Shown here: piece by piece, positions 43,661-52,500 of the stretch | Position numbering within the stretch: position 1 is the first letter of the stretch | How the letters are laid out: each line of letters opens with the position of its first letter | Source: Xanthobacter agilis | GTDB taxonomy: Bacteria; Pseudomonadota; Alphaproteobacteria; Rhizobiales; Xanthobacteraceae | Reading direction: 5' to 3' | DNA: 64,000 nucleotides | NCBI RefSeq assembly: GCF_021730435.1 | Contig: NZ_JABWGX010000018.1 | Span: 47,397-111,396, forward strand | Translations under genes and position numbers: made by a program | Notes under the pieces: model-generated | Told to the model about the DNA's origin: nothing | Database searches by the model: none | Seen by the model: only the letters and a program-made list of their open reading frames with translations

Positions 43661-44393
43661 GGGCTTCAAACGGTTGCAGCACAAGATATTCCACCGCCAG
43701 CATCACGACCATGAAGGCGAGCGAGTAGCCGAGGACGGCCGTGACGTCGAACAATTGGAAATAGACGGAAATGGCATAGCCCACCCCATTCGGCCGCCCG
43801 AGCAGCTCCACCACCAGCACGATCTTCCACACCAAGGCGAGGCCGGAGCGGGCCGCGCCCGCCACATAGGGCTCAAGCTGCGGCAGCACCACATGGCGCA
43901 GGCGATCCACGAACGACAGGCGATAGGCCGCCGCCATCTCGTCGAGCTCGGGCGACAAGGCGCGGGCGCCCTCGCGCAGCAGGACGGTGACATTGGGAAT
44001 CTTGTTGAGCGCCACCGCCAACACCGCGGCCGTCTCCGTCAGCCCCAGCCAGATGTAGCACAGCACGGTCACCACCAGCGCCGGCGTATTCAGCAGCAGC
44101 ACCAGCCACGGGTCGAACGCCCGGTCGAGGGCGGCGCGCCGACCGAAGGCGATGCCCAGGGCGCACCCCACCAGCATCGCCAGCGCGAAGGCGACCGCCA
44201 CCCGCGCCAGCGTCGCCCCGAGATTGGCCAGCAGCTCGCCTCCCACCGCCTCGTGCGCCATGAAGGCGAACACCGCGCCCGGCGGCGGCAGCGCCGGGCT
44301 GTGCGCGACCATGGCCACCACCTGCCAGGCCAGCCCAAGGGTGGCGAGGGACAGCGCCTTCACCGCGAGGCGCGACCACAGCTCCCGCGTCAC
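43629..44393 (-). CDS. NitT/TauT-like ABC transporter permease
   Basis: 254 residues, six membrane segments (for example LSLATLGLAWQVVAMVA, VAVAFALAMLVGCALGIAFG, PWLVLLLNTPALVVTVLCYIWLG). The cytoplasmic EAA-like loop is EMAAAYRLSFVDRLRHVVLPQLEPYV. Like SsuC/TauC permeases. Start read as GTG 44393, overlapping the stop of the binding-protein gene; a TTG at 44414 is also in frame. Works with the neighbouring ATPase and binding protein. Confidence 0.87.
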   Translation of the reverse strand: MTRELWSRLAVKALSLATLGLAWQVVAMVAHSPALPPPGAVFAFMAHEAVGGELLANLGATLARVAVAFALAMLVGCALGIAFGRRAALDRAFDPWLVLLLNTPALVVTVLCYIWLGLTETAAVLAVALNKIPNVTVLLREGARALSPELDEMAAAYRLSFVDRLRHVVLPQLEPYVAGAARSGLALVWKIVLVVELLGRPNGVGYAISVYFQLFDVTAVLGYSLAFMVVMLAVEYLVLQPFEAHARRWRPTAR

Positions 44394-45397
44394 AATCCGC
44401 GGGCCCCCGCCCAATAAAGTCCCTCCGGCAGGGTCCGCAGGGGACCGAGCAGGGTGGCCCCGCCTTCCGCCGCCAACAGCTCGAGCAGTCGGGCCGCCGC
44501 CGCCCGCTCAGCTTCCGGCGGCCGCTGGGGGATACCGGCGATGAAGCCGCGCCGCAGCGCCGCGAAGGTCGCGTCATCGGGGGCCTGCATCACCGGCCGC
44601 GCGGCCGCCCACCCCGCTTCCGCCTCGGCTCCGCTTCCAGCCAGAGCGGCCCGCGTGGACGCCGCGGCCTTGGCAAAGGCGGCCAACGTCTCCGACTGAC
44701 GGCGGGCGAAGGCACCCTCGAACACATAGCCCACCAGGGCCGGCGGCGGGGCGATGCCGAACCCCGCCACCACATCGTCCATAGCGATGAGCCGGGTGAA
44801 GCCCTTGGCCTCCACGCGAGCGGCGAAGGTCCAATACAGCAATGCCGCGTCGAGTTCCCCCTGCTCCAGTTTCGCCGCCAGCAGGGGCGGCGCCCCGAAG
44901 GCGACCTTCGCCGCTTGCGCCAGATCGATCCCGGCCGCTTTGCGCGCATGGGCCTGGAGCAGCAGCCAGCTCTTGTCGAGCGGCCCGCCGGCCACGCCCA
45001 GGCGCGCGCCGGCAAGGTCCTCAAGCCGCCGCAGGCGCGAGCCAGCGGGCACCACCACCGCGCCCTCGCCGCAAGAGAACGGCAGATAGACGAGATCGCG
45101 CCCCTCCACCTTCAGCCGGGCTGCCCACAGCAGGTCGCTGACCACCCCGTCCACCGCGCCGGCGAGGAAGGCGAGGCGGCCGGCGTCGTTATTGGCGGCC
45201 CGCCTCAGCTCCAGGGCGAAGCCACCGGCGCCGACGCGGCCCAGCGCGCTCATGGCCGCAAGCTCCCATGCCGCCGAACCGAACTGAAGAATGCTGAGGC
45301 GGATGACCGGCGGCGCCAGCGCGCCCGCCCCGCGCGACGACAGGGCCGCGAGCGCGGCGCCGCCCGTGACCGCCAGCAGGCTGCGGCGCGTGAGCAT
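44390..45397 (-). CDS. NitT/TauT-like substrate-binding protein with twin-arginine leader
   Basis: 335 residues. Leader LTRRSLLAVTGGAALAALSS has the RR of a Tat signal. The body is of the SsuA/TauA/ThiY type: IRLSILQFGSAAWELAAMSALG, GAVDGVVSDLLWAARLKVEGRDLVYLPF, AGARLGVAGGPLDKSWLLLQAHA and GELDAALLYWTFAARVEAKGF. ATG 45397 has GGGAGG upstream; ATG 45409 is in frame. First gene of the ABC operon, divergent from the LutH-like receptor gene. Uptake of a sulfonate, small organic ligand or metal complex is possible; none can be chosen from sequence. Confidence 0.86.
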   Translation of the reverse strand: MLTRRSLLAVTGGAALAALSSRGAGALAPPVIRLSILQFGSAAWELAAMSALGRVGAGGFALELRRAANNDAGRLAFLAGAVDGVVSDLLWAARLKVEGRDLVYLPFSCGEGAVVVPAGSRLRRLEDLAGARLGVAGGPLDKSWLLLQAHARKAAGIDLAQAAKVAFGAPPLLAAKLEQGELDAALLYWTFAARVEAKGFTRLIAMDDVVAGFGIAPPPALVGYVFEGAFARRQSETLAAFAKAAASTRAALAGSGAEAEAGWAAARPVMQAPDDATFAALRRGFIAGIPQRPPEAERAAAARLLELLAAEGGATLLGPLRTLPEGLYWAGARGL

Positions 45398-45789
45398 GGG
45401 CCTCCCCATTTCAGTCTTGTCCCGCCCGAATGCCGATGGCGGATTATTTTCTAAGATCCAGTCTGAAGAGTTTTCCGACACCTGTCTACTGTCGACTGGT
45501 CACTCCCCAAGGGAAATGACTTTGCAGCCCGACAGAAAAGCTCTATTCACGGCCCCACGGCCACCGGAGCCATGATCCATGGCGCTGCCTGCCTCATCTT
45601 CTCAGGATTTTCCAAGCGTTCTTAGGAATGCCAAAGATTGACGGGAACTTTTGTTTCCTTATGTTTCCATTCCAAGAAAATCCCGTCGCCGCGCCAACCG
45701 GAGGCAGCGCACGGAACACAAGGCCCACACCGCAGCGGTGAAACGGGCGTCAAGGCTGCACACACGGCTTCATGGGGGAGCGCTCGAAG
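45398..45789. other. 392-bp divergent region between the ABC operon and the TonB receptor gene
   Basis: No gene seen. It must hold promoters in both directions and is relatively AT-rich around 45440-45670. I find no strong inverted repeat, riboswitch fold or recognisable regulator site. Confidence 0.5.
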
Positions 45790-48252
45790 ATGAAGGGGGA
45801 AACATCCTGGCACGCGATCGCGGTGGCGCTCGGCCTTTCGGGAGCGCTGCTTCCGGCGGCGTTGCTGAGCGCGGGTCCGGCCTTCGCGCAGACGGCGCCG
45901 ACAACGCGCGACGGCACCACCGAGCTGCCCGCCGTGAACGTGGTGGACACCAGCCCCCTGTCGGGCACCGGCATCGACGCCGACAAGGTGCCCGGGGCCG
46001 TGACGGTGATCTCCTCGGATCAATTCAGCCGGCTGTTCTCCTTCTCCACCACCGACGCCCTGTTCCAGTACACGCCGAGCGCCAACACCACGGACGTGCA
46101 GGGCAACGCCTTCTTCCAGGACTTCCGGTTCCGGGGCTTCGCCGCCTCCCCGCTCCAGGGCACGCCGCAGGGCATCGCCGTCTATCAGAACGGCATCCGC
46201 GTGAACGAGGCGTTCGGCGACACGGTGAACTGGGACCTCATTCCCGAGGTCGCCATCAATCAGGCGGACGTATTCTCCAACAATCCCGTGTTCGGCCTCA
46301 ACGCCCTGGGCGGCGCCGTCTCGATCCAGATGAAGAACGGCTTCACCTATCACGGCTTCGAGGGCTCCATTCAAGGCGGCTCGTTCGGCCAGATCGGCGG
46401 CTCGCTGCAATATGGCGGCGAAAAGGACGGCTTCGGCGTCTATATCGCGTTGGATGCGGTGCGCGATGACGGCTGGCGCAAGCAGTCCTCCTCGGAGCTG
46501 GCCCGCATCTATGCCGACCTGGGCTGGAAGGGCGACAAGGCCGAGGTGCACTTGATCGCCAGCGGCGCCAGCAATGCCCTGGGCGTGGTGGGCCCGACGC
46601 CGGTGCAGATGCTCGCGGTGGACAATTCCTCGGTCTACACTTGGCCGCAGACCACCAACAACGACATGGGCATGTTGGCCCTCAACGGCCGCTACGACCT
46701 GACCGACACCTGGCAGCTCCAGGGCAATGTCTATGTGCGCCGGTTCAAGCAATCCCACGTGGACGGCAACGACGCCGAGCTCGACGAGTGCTCCAACACC
46801 TGGAACCCGGGCGTCGGCGACACCAAGATGTGCCTCGATGCCGGGGACTTCAACGGCCCGCCCGGCGGCGGCACCCCCGCCACCAACCCGCAATACGCCA
46901 AGTTCCGCGGCCAGATGGTGCTTTACGATCAGAACGGCAACACCGTGCCCTTCGGCGAGCTGGCGGATGGCTATCTCTACGGCGTCATCAACCGCACCTG
47001 GACCGACACCACCACCACCGGCGGCTCGGTGCAGGCGGTGAGCACGGACAAGCTGCTCGGCCACGACAATTATTTCGTGGTCGGCGGCAGCCTCGATTAC
47101 TCCACCGTCAATTTCAAGTCGAGCACCGAGCTTGGAATCACCGAGTTGCCCTCGCTCCAGGTGATCGGTACCGGCACCTATATTTCCAACCTACCGAACT
47201 ACACGCTGGCGGACGGCTATCAGGTCTTCTATACGCCGGTGAACCTGGACGCGACCACCACCTATTACGGCCTCTACGCCACCGACGCCTTCGACCTGAC
47301 CGATCGCGCCACCCTCACCATGGGCGCCCGGCTCAACGTGGCGCAGATCAGCACGTCGGACGCCTCCGGGGTCGCCCCGCAGCTCAACGGCGACTACACC
47401 TTCACACGCATCAACCCTTTGATCGGCCTGACCTACAAGATCACGCCGAACGCCACCGCCTATGCCGGCTATTCGGAATCGAACCGCGCCCCGACCCCGC
47501 TCGAACTCAACTGCGCCGACCCCAACCGCCCGTGCCTCCTGGAGAACTCCCTGGTGGCCGACCCGCCCCTGGAGCAGGTCGTGTCCCACACCTATGAGGC
47601 GGGCCTGCGCGGCACCGGCAAGCTGTTCGACGGCGACATCAACTGGAAGCTCGGCATCTACCGCGTGGACAGCGATCAGGACATTATCTCCCTCGCCAGC
47701 GAGCAGACCGGCTACGGCTATTACACCAACGTCCCCTCGACCCGCCGCGAGGGCTTCGAGGCCGGCTTCCAATACGTCAACGGACCGTGGAAGCTCTATG
47801 CCAACTACGCCTACATCGACGCCACCTTCCAGTTTTCCGGCTGGCTTGCCTCGCCCAACAATCCCGTGGCCGTCGACGGAGAAGTCTACGTGACCCCTGG
47901 CGACAACATGCCAGGCATACCGGCGCAGACCCTGAAGGTGGGGGCCGACTACATGGTCACCCCGAAGTGGATGGTCGGCGGCGACATCATCGCGGCATCG
48001 AGCCAATACTATGTGGGCGACGAGGCAAACCAGAATGCCAAGCTGCCAGGCTATTGGGTCGCCAACATCCGCACCACCTACCAGGTGACGGCGAACGTCC
48101 AGATCTTCGGACTCGTCAACAATCTCTTCAACGAATCCTACGCCACCTACGGCACCTATTTCGACACCGGCTACCTCGGCCTGAGCAATCCGCAGATGCA
48201 GACCCCCGGCCAGCCGCTCTCCGCCTATGCGGGCGTCAAGGCGACCTTCTGA
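45790..48252 (+). CDS. lutH: TonB-dependent outer-membrane receptor, LutH-like
   Basis: 820 residues. Signal peptide AIAVALGLSGALLPAALLSAGPAFAQ; TonB box near ELPAVNVVDTS; plug domain with KVPGAVTVISSDQFSRLFS, FRFRGFAASPLQGTPQGIAVYQNG and GLNALGGAVSIQMKNG; a 22-strand barrel ending in AYAGVKATF with terminal Phe. By its place in a lanthanide-dependent methanol cluster it most likely imports lanthanides, perhaps with a chelator, as LutH does. A siderophore receptor is the alternative. ATG 45790 has GGGGGAG nine bases upstream; ATG 45772 is in frame. Confidence 0.82.
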   Translation: MKGETSWHAIAVALGLSGALLPAALLSAGPAFAQTAPTTRDGTTELPAVNVVDTSPLSGTGIDADKVPGAVTVISSDQFSRLFSFSTTDALFQYTPSANTTDVQGNAFFQDFRFRGFAASPLQGTPQGIAVYQNGIRVNEAFGDTVNWDLIPEVAINQADVFSNNPVFGLNALGGAVSIQMKNGFTYHGFEGSIQGGSFGQIGGSLQYGGEKDGFGVYIALDAVRDDGWRKQSSSELARIYADLGWKGDKAEVHLIASGASNALGVVGPTPVQMLAVDNSSVYTWPQTTNNDMGMLALNGRYDLTDTWQLQGNVYVRRFKQSHVDGNDAELDECSNTWNPGVGDTKMCLDAGDFNGPPGGGTPATNPQYAKFRGQMVLYDQNGNTVPFGELADGYLYGVINRTWTDTTTTGGSVQAVSTDKLLGHDNYFVVGGSLDYSTVNFKSSTELGITELPSLQVIGTGTYISNLPNYTLADGYQVFYTPVNLDATTTYYGLYATDAFDLTDRATLTMGARLNVAQISTSDASGVAPQLNGDYTFTRINPLIGLTYKITPNATAYAGYSESNRAPTPLELNCADPNRPCLLENSLVADPPLEQVVSHTYEAGLRGTGKLFDGDINWKLGIYRVDSDQDIISLASEQTGYGYYTNVPSTRREGFEAGFQYVNGPWKLYANYAYIDATFQFSGWLASPNNPVAVDGEVYVTPGDNMPGIPAQTLKVGADYMVTPKWMVGGDIIAASSQYYVGDEANQNAKLPGYWVANIRTTYQVTANVQIFGLVNNLFNESYATYGTYFDTGYLGLSNPQMQTPGQPLSAYAGVKATF

Positions 48253-48288
48253 GCGGCCGCCTTGCTTTTCGCATAGCAGCAAAAATCC

Positions 48289-48315
48289 GGGGCGCGCAGG
48301 TAGAGAACGCGCCCC
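48289..48315 (+). terminator. Hairpin after the TonB receptor gene
   Basis: GGGGCGCG (48289-48296) pairs with CGCGCCCC (48308-48315), 37 bases past the stop and before mtdB. Confidence 0.65.
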
Positions 48316-48472
48316 ATAAAGACCCCTTGCGCAACGCCCTGCGTTCAGTCAAAAGTCTAACCGTCTTGATCGCGTGCGGGGAAACAACCGCGGCGTCGCG
48401 GCCGGTGGAATCCCATTCATCGGTCACAGGCGCGGCCACCCGCTTATGTTTCCCTCTGCACGGAGCTGTGCC

Positions 48473-49366
48473 ATGGCGGAATCCGCCCCCATCCTGCACA
48501 TCCTGACCCCCCTCCACCACGCGAGCCCGTTCGACGTGAATATGGCGGTGGACGCGGGCTATACGGTCATCACCCCCTATTCCCGCGTCACGCTGGACGA
48601 GGTGCGGGACCTGACCCAGGACATGATGTTCTCGCGCCCACCCCAGGCGGCGCCCCGCACCGGCCTGTTCATCGGTGGCAAGGACGCGGCCCTTGCCCTC
48701 GACATGGCGGCGGAGGCCAAGGCGGCCATCTTCCCGCCGTTCGAAATCTCCATCTTCCCCGACCCCGCCGGCTCCTTCACCACCGCCGCCGCCATGATCG
48801 CCAAGGTGGAGCAGGCGCTGTTGAAGGTGCGGCCGGACGGCCTGGTCGGCGCCAAGGTGCAGATCTATGGCGCCACCGGCGTGGTGGGCTCCATCGCCGC
48901 CGTGATCGCGGCCGAGGCAGGGGCCAAGGTCACCCTGGTCAGCCATCGCGAGATCGAGATGGTGGAGGTCAAGGCCGCTGATTTCCGGCGCCGGTTCGGC
49001 GTGGATCTCGGCTGCGCCGCCGCCGTCACCGACGCGGAAAAGGCAAAGCTGGTCCCGGAAGCAGAGGTGATTCTCGCCACCGGCAAGGCCGGCGTGGAGA
49101 TCCTCACCCCCGCCCACCTCCAGGCGGCCGAACAGCTCCTGGTCGCCGCCGACGTGAACGCGGTGCCGCCCGCCGGCATCGCCGGCATCGGGGCCCATGA
49201 CGCCGCCGCCGAGCTGCCCCACGGGGTCGGCATCGGCGCGCTCGCCATCGGCAACCTCAAATATGCAGTGCAGCACGAGATCCTGAAGCAGATGCGCGTT
49301 ACCACCACGCCGATGTTCGTCGATCTCAAGATGGTGTTCACCCTCGCCCGCACGCTGAAGGCCTGA
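48473..49366 (+). CDS. mtdB: Methylene-H4MPT dehydrogenase
   Basis: 297 residues. Oxidises methylene-H4MPT to methenyl-H4MPT with NAD(P), directly after Fae. Substrate-side start ILHILTPLHHASPFDVNMAVDAG, conserved IGGKDAALALDMAAEAK and FPPFEISIFPDPAGSFTTAAAM, and nucleotide fold VQIYGATGVVGSIAAVIAAEAGAKV. The motif set fits MtdB rather than the H4F-linked FolD-like MtdA. First gene of a five-gene run (mtdB, mch and three cofactor genes). Confidence 0.95.
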   Translation: MAESAPILHILTPLHHASPFDVNMAVDAGYTVITPYSRVTLDEVRDLTQDMMFSRPPQAAPRTGLFIGGKDAALALDMAAEAKAAIFPPFEISIFPDPAGSFTTAAAMIAKVEQALLKVRPDGLVGAKVQIYGATGVVGSIAAVIAAEAGAKVTLVSHREIEMVEVKAADFRRRFGVDLGCAAAVTDAEKAKLVPEAEVILATGKAGVEILTPAHLQAAEQLLVAADVNAVPPAGIAGIGAHDAAAELPHGVGIGALAIGNLKYAVQHEILKQMRVTTTPMFVDLKMVFTLARTLKA

Positions 49367-49585
49367 ACGCGTGGCCGGTCGCTTGCGTGCTTCGGCCGCG
49401 CGCCCGGCCTCCGCCGCAGCGCGAGCAACCGGCCGCCATCCGGCATCCCGCCCCGCGGCCACACTCCTTTTCCGTCAGGCGGCGGCGCCCAGGCGCCACG
49501 CCCCGGCGACACATCTTCGAGCTGCGTTACGCAGGCGGGCTGTCCCGTCCCCGAGCGCCGGCTACGCTTTTGAATGGGTACGCTC

Positions 49586-50599
49586 ATGACCACCGAGGCT
49601 TCCGCTCCCACCTCCGCTCCCACCTCCGCTCCCCTTGCCGCCGGCCCGCGCCGGCCCAGCCTCTCAGCCGGCGTGCGACCGCTGGTGGATGCCCTGGTCG
49701 GCCAGGCCGATGCCCTGCGCGTCGCGGTTTCAACCGGCCCCCTCGGCTGCCGCATCGTGGACGCGGGCGTCGCGGTGCCGGGCGGCCTGGAAGCGGGACG
49801 TCGCGTCGCGGAAATCTGCCTCGGCGGCCTCGGGACCGTGACGCTGGTGCCCAGCACCCGCTTTTCGCCCTGGGGCACGCTGGTGAGCGTCTCCACCACC
49901 GATCCGGTGCTCGCCTGCCTCGGCAGCCAATATGCGGGCTGGAGCCTTGCCGCCGGCGATTTCTTCGCCCTAGGCTCGGGGCCCGGCCGCGCGGTGGCGG
50001 CGGTGGAGGAGCTCTATGGCGAGCTCGGCTTCCGCGAGGAGAGCGCCGATACCACCCTGGTGCTGGAAACCTCCGTGGTTCCCCCCGAGGCGGTGGTGGC
50101 GGAGATCGCGACCCGTTCCAACGTGGCGCCGGAGCGCATCACGCTGATCCTCACCCCCACCTCGTCGCTCGCTGGCACGGTGCAGATCGTCGCCCGCGTG
50201 CTGGAGGTGGCGCTGCACAAGGCGCACGCCGTTCATTTTCCGCTGGAGCACATCATCGACGGCATCGGCAGCGCGCCGGTCGCCCCGCCCTCCCCGGATT
50301 TCCTCACCGCCATGGGCCGCACCAACGACGCGGTGCTCTACGGCGGCGACGTCCAGCTCTATGTCCGCGGCACCGCCGAGGCGGCGCAGGACCTCGCCAA
50401 GCGCCTGCCCTCCTCCGCCTCCCGCGACTACGGCCGGCCATTTGCCGAGGTGTTCGGCGGCTACGGCTGCGATTTCTACAAGGTGGACCCGCTCCTGTTC
50501 TCCCCCGCCCGCGTGACCGTAACCGCCGTGGAGCATGGCGTGAGCTTCACCGCCGGCGGGTTCGACCCGGTGCTGATCGCCCGTTCGTTCGGAGCCTGA
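49586..50599 (+). CDS. mch: Methenyl-H4MPT cyclohydrolase
   Basis: 337 residues. Converts methenyl- to formyl-H4MPT. Family blocks: RVAEICLGGLGTVTL, WGTLVSVSTTDPVLACLGSQYAGW, GSGPGRAVAAVEELYGELG, LTPTSSLAGTVQIVARVLE and GRTNDAVLYGGDVQLYV. The N-terminus holds a repeat APTSAPTSAP encoded by a 12-bp tandem repeat (49601-49634), outside the conserved enzyme. Neither ATG 49586 nor ATG 49574 has a strong ribosome site; 49586 is my choice. The 207-bp gap after mtdB may carry its own promoter. Confidence 0.96.
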   Translation: MTTEASAPTSAPTSAPLAAGPRRPSLSAGVRPLVDALVGQADALRVAVSTGPLGCRIVDAGVAVPGGLEAGRRVAEICLGGLGTVTLVPSTRFSPWGTLVSVSTTDPVLACLGSQYAGWSLAAGDFFALGSGPGRAVAAVEELYGELGFREESADTTLVLETSVVPPEAVVAEIATRSNVAPERITLILTPTSSLAGTVQIVARVLEVALHKAHAVHFPLEHIIDGIGSAPVAPPSPDFLTAMGRTNDAVLYGGDVQLYVRGTAEAAQDLAKRLPSSASRDYGRPFAEVFGGYGCDFYKVDPLLFSPARVTVTAVEHGVSFTAGGFDPVLIARSFGA

Positions 50600-50609
50600 G
50601 GCAGCCTGC

Positions 50610-51524
50610 GTGTCCGACCTTCTCATCTTCGCCGAACGGGTGGATTGGCACACCCGCTCCCTCCTTGCCGCCATCGCCGCCCAGGGCCGCACCGCGCAGG
50701 TGGTGTCGCTGCGCGCGTGTGGCTTTGCCGTGGGCGGAACCGCCCACGGCCTGCTGTTGCCCGGCTTTGGTGACGATCTTCCGGCCGCCTGCTTCGTGCG
50801 CTCGGTGCCCAACGGAACGCTGGAACAGGTGACGCTGCGCCTCAGCGTGCTCCATGCCCTGCGCGAACTGGGCGTGCCGGTGATGAATGATGCCCGCGCC
50901 ATCGAGCGCTGCGTGGACAAGAGCGCCACCACCTTCCTGCTCGCCCATGCCGGACTGCCGACCCCGCGCACTTTGGTGCTGGAGGACCGGACCGACGCGC
51001 AAATGCTGGTCGATTCCGCGCCCGGCGACAGCGTGCTGAAGCCCATGTTCGGCGCCCAGGGGCGCGGGCTCGCCCGCCTGCCCCGTGGCACGGCGCTACC
51101 GGCGGCGGAAGAGGTCGGCAGCGTTTACTATCTCCAGGATTTCGTCCGCGCCCCCCACGAGACAACCGGGGCGGACGATCCGGGCGACATCCTGCATGAG
51201 GACTTCCGGGTGTTCGTGGTGGGCGGGGTCGCGGTGGCGGCCATGGCGCGGCGTGGCACCTCCTGGATCACCAACATCCACCAGGGCGCCACCGGGGTGC
51301 CGGTGGCGGCGGAAGGCATTCTCGCCGATCTTGCCGTGCGCGCGGCGGCCGCAGTCGGGGCGGATTATGCCGGTGTGGACATCATTTCCGGCGCCGACGA
51401 CCGCCTTCTTGTGCTCGAAGTGAACTCCATGCCCGCATGGCGTGGCTTGTACGATGCGACCGGGCGGAATATGGCGGAACCTCTGGCGGCCCATTTGTGC
51501 GCCGCACGGAAGGTGCCGGCCTGA
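50610..51524 (+). CDS. RimK-like ATP-grasp ligase of the H4MPT pathway cluster
   Basis: 304 residues. ATP-grasp ligase with ATP-lid and Mg-site segments SVLKPMFGAQGRGLARL, EDFRVFVVGG, GTSWITNIHQGA and LLVLEVNSMPAW. It corresponds to the RimK-like protein encoded with mch in methylotrophs (called orf5), related to MptN, which adds glutamate to tetrahydrosarcinapterin. A role in tailoring H4MPT or methylofuran with glutamate is likely. GTG start 10 bp after mch. Next gene begins 10 bp after its stop. Confidence 0.87.
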   Translation: MSDLLIFAERVDWHTRSLLAAIAAQGRTAQVVSLRACGFAVGGTAHGLLLPGFGDDLPAACFVRSVPNGTLEQVTLRLSVLHALRELGVPVMNDARAIERCVDKSATTFLLAHAGLPTPRTLVLEDRTDAQMLVDSAPGDSVLKPMFGAQGRGLARLPRGTALPAAEEVGSVYYLQDFVRAPHETTGADDPGDILHEDFRVFVVGGVAVAAMARRGTSWITNIHQGATGVPVAAEGILADLAVRAAAAVGADYAGVDIISGADDRLLVLEVNSMPAWRGLYDATGRNMAEPLAAHLCAARKVPA

Positions 51525-51534
51525 AGGAAGCGTC

Positions 51535-52500
51535 ATGCGTGTCTTCATCTGCGAGTTCGTCACCGCCGGGGGGCTCCGCGGCCAGGACCTACCTGAGACC
51601 CTGGTGCCGGAGGGCACGCGCATGCGCGACGCGCTGATCGCCGACATCGAGGCGCTGCCCGGCGTCGGCGGCCTGCTGCTCGCCCATGACGACCGGCTGC
51701 CAGCCCCGCAGGCCTCCTCCGTTCCGGTGGGTGCGAACGACGATCCCTGGGCCATCTGGGCCGGACTTGCGGCACAGGCCGACGTGGTGTGGCCGATCGC
51801 GCCGGAAACCCACGGCCTCATCGCGCGCCTCATTCGCCTGATGCGGGCGCAGTGCGCGCATGTGGTGGCCTGCGATCTGGCGGCGGTGGAGATCTGCTCC
51901 AGCAAGTTTTTGACCGCGCAGCGCCTCGCCGCCATGGCCCTGCCCCATGTGCCGACCTTCCGCGCCGCCGCCCCGCCGCCGGAGCTTACCGGGCCGGTGG
52001 TGACCAAGCCCGACGACGGCGCCGGCTGCGAGAACACCCGCCGCTGGGCCAGCCCGGACGCGGCGCCGCGCGATCCCGATCTCATCATCCAGCCGTTCGT
52101 TGAGGGCACCCCGGCCAGCCTTACGGTGCTGGTGCGGCCGGACGGCGTGACGCTGCTGACCGTCAACCGCCAGCATCTGACGGAGACCGACGGCATGCTC
52201 AGCCTGTCCGGCCTCACGGTGGGCGCGCTCGGCGAAGACGAACGGCTCGCGCGGCTGGTGCCGGCGGTGGTGGCCGCCATCCCCGGCCTGTCGGGCATCA
52301 TCGGCATCGACATCATCCTCACCCCGGCCGGTCCGGTGGTGGTGGAGGTGAACCCGCGCATCACCACCTCCTATGCCGGGCTCCATCAGGCGTTGGCGAT
52401 CAATCCGGCGGCCTTCCTTCCCGAATTCATCCGCGACGGCCGCCTGCCCGCCATGCCGCATCTGCCGGCGGCGAGCCCGGTGGAGGTTGTGCTGCGATGA
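51535..52500 (+). CDS. ATP-grasp ligase, MfnD-like (tyramine-glutamate ligase)
   Basis: 321 residues. Begins MRVFICEFVTAGGLRG, typical of this family; ATP-grasp segments include CSSKFLTAQRLAAMALPHVP, GPVVTKPDDGAGCEN and GIIGIDIILTPAGPVVVEVNPR. The archaeal relative MfnD joins glutamate to tyramine in methanofuran synthesis, and methylotrophs make methylofuran with a polyglutamate arm. ATG 51535 has AAGGAAG upstream. Stop overlaps the next start by 4 bp. Assignment rests on family and operon context. Confidence 0.84.
   Translation: MRVFICEFVTAGGLRGQDLPETLVPEGTRMRDALIADIEALPGVGGLLLAHDDRLPAPQASSVPVGANDDPWAIWAGLAAQADVVWPIAPETHGLIARLIRLMRAQCAHVVACDLAAVEICSSKFLTAQRLAAMALPHVPTFRAAAPPPELTGPVVTKPDDGAGCENTRRWASPDAAPRDPDLIIQPFVEGTPASLTVLVRPDGVTLLTVNRQHLTETDGMLSLSGLTVGALGEDERLARLVPAVVAAIPGLSGIIGIDIILTPAGPVVVEVNPRITTSYAGLHQALAINPAAFLPEFIRDGRLPAMPHLPAASPVEVVLR

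Noticed and set aside
49601..49634. 12-bp tandem repeat considered as a CRISPR or minisatellite
   Set aside because: Only 2.8 copies of TCCGCTCCCACC, in frame, coding an Ala-Pro-Thr-Ser linker at the start of mch.
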